From Cystobacter fuscus DSM 2262 (GTDB taxonomy: Bacteria; Myxococcota; Myxococcia; Myxococcales; Myxococcaceae): a stretch of DNA of 64,000 bases. Location of the stretch: assembly GCF_000335475.2 (NCBI RefSeq), contig NZ_ANAH02000027.1:62001-126000 (forward strand). The letters are read 5' to 3'. The notes under the pieces were generated by a model. It was given only the letters and a program-made list of their open reading frames with translations, searched no databases and was not told the origin of the DNA. Shown piece after piece: positions 60,080 to 64,000 of this stretch. Numbering within the stretch: position 1 is the first letter of the stretch; each line of letters begins with the position of its first letter. The translations under genes were made by a program, and so were the position numbers.

Positions 60080-62188
60080 ATGAATGCCATCTCGGATCGG
60101 CCGGCGCGCTCCACGCCCACGGGAAGGGTCGCCGTGACCAGCCCCTACTCGGGCTACTCGCTGTCGGCCCCAGGTGAAATCCAGGTGGTCCTTCCCGAGC
60201 AGGGAGGACGGCGCCTGGGACCGGCGACCCTGCTGAGTCCCGCGTCGGTCTGGGCCCGGTCCGAGACGCGCGTGGAGTCCTGGCCCTCCGAGGGCTCGCT
60301 GCGGGTGTGTCTGGAGACGGGCTCGGCCACTCTCGGGCCCCTGTCGGGGGAGCTGCACTGGCAGCGGGCCGGAGGCGAGGACTCCATGCTGGGCATCCGG
60401 CTCGTGGATGTCTCGCCAGCGCAGGGGCGGGCCCTCCTGACGATGATGGAGGAGCGGCTGCGGCATGGGGGCGCCCTGCCCGAGGCGTCTCCGCTGCCCG
60501 TGCAGGAGGAGATCTCCGACGCCGAGCGCATCGCCACCCTCCTCGGGATGATCGCCGCGGTGAACAACAAGGCCGTCCTGCGCGAGCCCGGCCGGATGGT
60601 GCGGCTGGTCCTGGAGCGGATGGACGCGGAGCGGGGCCTGCTGTTCTGGCGTTGCGCCGAGCCGCTCACGCGCTGGGGCGAGCCCCCGTGCGAGGTCGAG
60701 GTGGTGGGGTACAACTCCGCCTACCGGATGCGCCTGGCGCCCCCCGTCGGGCGGGGAGAGCAGTGGGTGACCCCGCTGCCCGAGCGGCTGTGGCGGGTGC
60801 GTCACCGCTGGCACCGCCGCGTGCCGGCGCCCGCGGGGCTGCGCGTGCGCTTCGCCCATCCGCTCTGGACGGAGCTGGGGTGGCTCGAGCGCGAGGCCGT
60901 GGACCTCTCCTACTCCGGCCTGGGGCTGCTCAGCGGCGCCGAGGATCTGCTCTTCCCGGGACTCTTCCTGCCGCTGGAACTGGAGACGGCGCGGGGCGAG
61001 CGCATCGACCTGCGCTGCGAGGTGCGCCACGTCTCCTTCTCCCAGACGGATGGCCGGCGGCTGTGTGGGCTCGAGGTCCGGCCATGCACCGAGCGCGACA
61101 CCCTGCGGTGGATGAAGCTCGTCTCCCAGTCGCTCCGCCCCTCCACGCGCACCAGCGAGGACTGGCTCGAGCCGTTGTGGGAGCTGTACGCCGCCTCGGG
61201 CTACTTCAACCTGGCGGGCAAGACGTCCGAGCACTTCGAGGCGCTGCGCCGCGACTTCATGGACATGAACACCCGCGCCGCGCGGCTTCCCCTCCTGTCC
61301 TGCCAGACGGTGTGGCCCTCGGAGCGGGGCGTGGAGGCGTCGCTCTCCTCGCTCAAGATGTACCAGTCCTCCTGGATGCTGCACCAGCTGGGCCGTCGGC
61401 CCGGCAAGCCCGCCCATGCCCCGGAGGTGCCGGGACAGACGCTGCGCGACGTCTACCTGCGTACGGTGGAGCACTGCCAGGGCGACCCGGAGTTGCGCTG
61501 GTTGTTCAGCTACGCCGAGTCGACCGTTCCCTGGGTGCGCCGCACGCACGTGCGCTTCGCCGAGCGGGTGGCGTCGAGCGGGCAGTCGCTGGTGATGAAC
61601 GTGCGGCTGATGGACGTGGAGTGCTCGGAGCCGAGCGGCCTGCCCGTGGGTGAGCTGGAGATCGGCCCCGCGTCCATGGGGGAGAAGCTCCTGCTGGCGC
61701 GGGAGATCGCCCGCACGCGGCCCGCCTGCTACGCCGAGGCGTTGGACCTGACCCGGGAGCGTCTGGAGATGCGGGGCGCGTCGCGCACCTGGTGGGAGGC
61801 GGGGCTGCAGCGCGAGCGGCGCATCCTCGTGGCCCGGCGCCATGGCCTGCCGCTCGCGGCCCTGGTGCTCGAGCTGGGGCAGCCCGGCGCCAACCTCTTC
61901 CGCCTGCTCGACTCGGCCCGCCTCTTTCCCCTGTCGCCCGAGGGACGCGAGGCCTACGTGGCGCTGCTGGACGAGGCGCGCGGCTGGTTCGCCCTGCGCG
62001 AGCGCTCTTCCTTCGTCTACCTGTGCGAGGACGACGGCGCGTACGCCTCCGCCGCCCGCCTGCACGATGACCCGTCCACCCGGCCCGTCCTGTGGATCAT
62101 CTCCGCCTCGCTCGTTCCCGAATTCCTGGAGCACATCCAGGAGCAGTCCGCGGGTCGTCCCCGTTCAACCCCTCACGCCGTGCCCTGA
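60080..62188 (+). CDS. PilZ-domain protein with GNAT/FemAB-like C-terminal region
   Basis: The protein has 702 residues from ATG 60080 (AAAGGA nine bases upstream); ATG 60044 in frame is possible. A PilZ domain lies at about 245-350: R-H-R-W-H-R-R-V-P and, further on, D-L-S-Y-S-G-L-G-L-L with later G-L-E-V, matching RxxxR and D/NxSxxG motifs. Established: PilZ binds c-di-GMP. Residues about 400-700 have an acyltransferase-like layout (E-L-Y-A-A-S-G-Y-F-N-L, G-E-K-L-L-L-A-R-E-I-A). That second assignment is weak. It is followed 12 bases later by the HDO gene. Confidence 0.78.
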   Translation: MNAISDRPARSTPTGRVAVTSPYSGYSLSAPGEIQVVLPEQGGRRLGPATLLSPASVWARSETRVESWPSEGSLRVCLETGSATLGPLSGELHWQRAGGEDSMLGIRLVDVSPAQGRALLTMMEERLRHGGALPEASPLPVQEEISDAERIATLLGMIAAVNNKAVLREPGRMVRLVLERMDAERGLLFWRCAEPLTRWGEPPCEVEVVGYNSAYRMRLAPPVGRGEQWVTPLPERLWRVRHRWHRRVPAPAGLRVRFAHPLWTELGWLEREAVDLSYSGLGLLSGAEDLLFPGLFLPLELETARGERIDLRCEVRHVSFSQTDGRRLCGLEVRPCTERDTLRWMKLVSQSLRPSTRTSEDWLEPLWELYAASGYFNLAGKTSEHFEALRRDFMDMNTRAARLPLLSCQTVWPSERGVEASLSSLKMYQSSWMLHQLGRRPGKPAHAPEVPGQTLRDVYLRTVEHCQGDPELRWLFSYAESTVPWVRRTHVRFAERVASSGQSLVMNVRLMDVECSEPSGLPVGELEIGPASMGEKLLLAREIARTRPACYAEALDLTRERLEMRGASRTWWEAGLQRERRILVARRHGLPLAALVLELGQPGANLFRLLDSARLFPLSPEGREAYVALLDEARGWFALRERSSFVYLCEDDGAYASAARLHDDPSTRPVLWIISASLVPEFLEHIQEQSAGRPRSTPHAVP

Positions 62189-62200
62189 AGGAGTGCCATC

Positions 62201-62950
62201 ATGATGGAACTGCTGAAGAAGCTGTACGAGCCCCACGCCGTGAAGGCCCGCGCCCGTCTGGATACCGATCCCGCCCTGTGCCGGCTGCTCTCGCCCTCCA
62301 TCGAGCCGAGGGTCCTCGAGCGCTTCCTCATCGAGTGGATGGCGCGCGCGGTGTACATGACCGAGCCGGTGGACGGGTGGATCCGCCGCACGGGCCAGCG
62401 CTGCATCGAGCAGGGAATGGAGAAGATTGGCAACGCGCTCATCATCCACGCCAAGAGCGAGACGGGCCACCACCTGATGACACTCGAGGACACCCACGCC
62501 CTCGTCAAGCATTGGAATGCCCACCAGCCGCCGCCCGCGTTGACGGTGGAGCAGCTGCTCGCCCAGCCCCCCACCGACGCCATGAAGGCCTACCGCCAGT
62601 TGCACGACGAGACCATCGAGGGCGCCTTCCCCGTGGGGCAGATCGCCATCGAGCGCGAGGTGGGCTACCTCGCCGTCTACTTCGGGCCCCGCCTGATGAA
62701 GCAGGTGGACAGCGTGCTGGGCACCGAGGTCTCCTCGCTGCTCTCCTTCATGGCCGAGCACGTGGCGGTGGACGTGGGCCATACCCTGCTCAACGAGAAG
62801 CTGCTGGAGGAGGCCATCTCCCGCTCGCCCGAGCATGCGCGCCTCTACGCCGAGGCGGGTGCGCGGGCGCTCAATGCCTACATCCGCTTCCTGGGCGATT
62901 GTCTGCGCATCGCGGAGCACCTGCCCTCACCGCTGCGCTCGGTGGCTTGA
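62201..62950 (+). CDS. heme-oxygenase-fold (HDO/TenA-like) protein
   Basis: The protein has 249 residues; AAGGAG lies eight bases ahead of the ATG (a second ATG follows at once). It is all alpha-helical, with metal-ligand type motifs H-A-K-S-E-T-G-H-H, H-D-E-T-I-E-G and A-E-H-V-A-V-D-V-G-H. These match the di-iron heme-oxygenase-like superfamily. The substrate cannot be told from sequence. It is co-directional with the PilZ gene and probably in its operon. Confidence 0.78.
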   Translation: MMELLKKLYEPHAVKARARLDTDPALCRLLSPSIEPRVLERFLIEWMARAVYMTEPVDGWIRRTGQRCIEQGMEKIGNALIIHAKSETGHHLMTLEDTHALVKHWNAHQPPPALTVEQLLAQPPTDAMKAYRQLHDETIEGAFPVGQIAIEREVGYLAVYFGPRLMKQVDSVLGTEVSSLLSFMAEHVAVDVGHTLLNEKLLEEAISRSPEHARLYAEAGARALNAYIRFLGDCLRIAEHLPSPLRSVA

Positions 62951-63201
62951 GGCCGCCTCAATGCCTGCCTCCTCGCCCAGCTCCCGGGCGTGGCGCGGCG
63001 TGTTGATTGGGATACAAAGATAGGGGATGTTCCGGCCCGTCTCAATCACCCGTGATTCACGGGTGTCTGGGCTGGAGTCAAAGTCATACACGCGGCTACA
63101 TCCGCTCTCGTTGATCGGGCCGGTTCCCGATTGGAACGACGAGAGCCCCGCGTCCGCGAAGTCACCCCCTGTCTGTCCTATCCCCCCCGGAGAGCCTCAT
63201 T

Positions 63202-64000
63202 TTGAAGAAGACCCTCCTGCTGGTTGAAGCCCTGTCCGTCCTCGCTGGTGTTGGTTGTGGACTTCCCGATGAACAAGGGGAAGCCGACGAGTTCTTCCAG
63301 ACGATGGGCGCCACGGCGGATGCGCTGAGCGCGCCGAACTGCACCACGCTCTCCGCGGCCTCGGTCCTGGCCTCCGGCAATGATGGAAACGGCCCGCGGA
63401 ACACCCTGGATGACCAGATGGGGACGCGCTGGAGCAACCAGGGCGCGGGCTCGTGGATCGACTACGACCTGGGCTCGACGCGCACCGTGTCCGGTGCGGC
63501 GATCGCCTGGCACCAGGGCAACCTGCGCACCAACACCTTCTCGATGTCCGTGTCCCTGGACGGGATGAGCTACACGACCGTCTACTCGGGCACGAGCTCG
63601 GGCAAGACGACGGCGGCGGAGACCTACACGTTCTCCGCCAGGTCCGCGCGCCGGCTGCGCATCACCTTCAAGAGCAACTCCCAGAACGACTGGGCGAGCA
63701 TCGCCGAGGCCCGGGCGTGTGGCGCGGCCTCCGAGTCGTCCAGCGGCAGTGGCGTGGTGTGGCGGGGTGACTTCGATACGGGCGACCGCACCCAGTGGAC
63801 CCGGACGCAGATGGTCAGCTCGGACCGGCTGCAGGTGGTGTCCTCACCCGCGCGCCAGGGCAGCTACGCCATCAAGGTGACGGTGAAGCAGGGAGACAAT
63901 CCCATCAGCGCGAGCGGCAACCGCAACGAGCTGGTGAAGATGACGAACGAGAAGGAAGGCGACGAGTACTACTACCGGTGGAGCACGATGTTCGCCTCGG
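63202..64000 (+). CDS. discoidin-domain lipoprotein, probable polysaccharide lyase (partial)
   Basis: The gene begins at TTG 63202 (GGAG nine bases upstream) and runs past the window end; 266 codons are visible. The signal ends at L-A-G-V-G-C, predicting a lipoprotein. An F5/8 type C (discoidin) domain lies at about 45-175 (L-D-D-Q-M-G-T-R-W-S, W-I-D-Y-D-L-G-S, A-W-H-Q-G). From about 190 the sequence (W-R-G-D-F-D-T-G-D-R-T-Q-W) opens like a heparin-lyase-like polysaccharide lyase. Established: such proteins bind and cut polysaccharide. The catalytic residues lie outside the window. Confidence 0.8.
   Translation, partial: MKKTLLLVEALSVLAGVGCGLPDEQGEADEFFQTMGATADALSAPNCTTLSAASVLASGNDGNGPRNTLDDQMGTRWSNQGAGSWIDYDLGSTRTVSGAAIAWHQGNLRTNTFSMSVSLDGMSYTTVYSGTSSGKTTAAETYTFSARSARRLRITFKSNSQNDWASIAEARACGAASESSSGSGVVWRGDFDTGDRTQWTRTQMVSSDRLQVVSSPARQGSYAIKVTVKQGDNPISASGNRNELVKMTNEKEGDEYYYRWSTMFAS

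Overview
The window is very GC-rich, densely coded DNA from a myxobacterium, most likely suborder Cystobacterineae (Archangium, Cystobacter, Melittangium or Myxococcus type). The grounds are family content: many TPR proteins, Hanks-type Ser/Thr kinases, a SitA-like lipoprotein toxin of the TIGR02269/DUF2380 type, a TIGR02265/DUF2378-type protein, FHA, LysM/FecR and PilZ proteins. No rRNA, tRNA, CRISPR array or insertion sequence was seen.

Layout. (1) 1-7.7 kb: a secreted protease/propeller/barrel protein (cut by the window edge), an LVIVD-repeat lipoprotein, an EAL phosphodiesterase and small secreted proteins. (2) 7.8-30.2 kb: a complete non-flagellar type III secretion (T3SS) locus. The order is candidate substrate, TPR chaperone, small possible anti-sigma, FliA-like sigma factor, sctI, sctJ, an FliG/SctK-like protein, sctL, sctN, sctO, sctP, sctQ, a FliO-like gene, sctR, sctS, sctT, sctU, a stand-alone SctU/FlhB C-domain, accessory genes, SycD-like chaperones, two identical 73-residue genes, a DUF1521 (self-cleaving, NopE-like) protein, further chaperones, a DOT1-like methyltransferase, and sctV. 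There is no secretin gene. (3) 30.2-40.2 kb: a double-FHA tail-anchored protein, a TPR lipoprotein, an outer-membrane barrel, an RDD protein, a bacterial expansin, and a cyclase/kinase/LysM-FecR operon. (4) 40.2-43.8 kb: a SpoIIM-like gene interrupted downstream by a toxin/immunity cassette bounded by short direct repeats, with an orphan immunity paralogue and a toxin remnant upstream. (5) 43.8-50.5 kb: a tight minus-strand MoxR/DUF58/DUF4350/DUF4129 operon. (6) 50.6-64 kb: a giant kinase/AAA/TPR regulator, a PstS-like binding protein, a HelD-like helicase, a PilZ protein with a heme-oxygenase-fold neighbour, and the start of a carbohydrate-active lipoprotein.

How the genes work together. The most interesting signal is a flagellum-like control circuit in a non-flagellar T3SS. 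The locus encodes a FliA/WhiG-type sigma factor. Four promoters beside it, and a weaker fifth 35 kb away, carry a near-identical element: (G)(A/C)AACT, 15 bases, CGATAATC. This matches the sigma-28 consensus in sequence and spacing. These promoters lie in front of the likely late or exported proteins (a 193-aa protein, the duplicated 73-aa genes, the DUF1521 protein and a distant 132-aa protein), while the machine genes lack the element. FliO, FliG-like and FlhX-like components and flagellar-style gene order support an ancestral, flagellum-like T3SS. The relation to the reported needle-less T3SS-like killing machine of Myxococcus xanthus is inferred from memory and was not searched.
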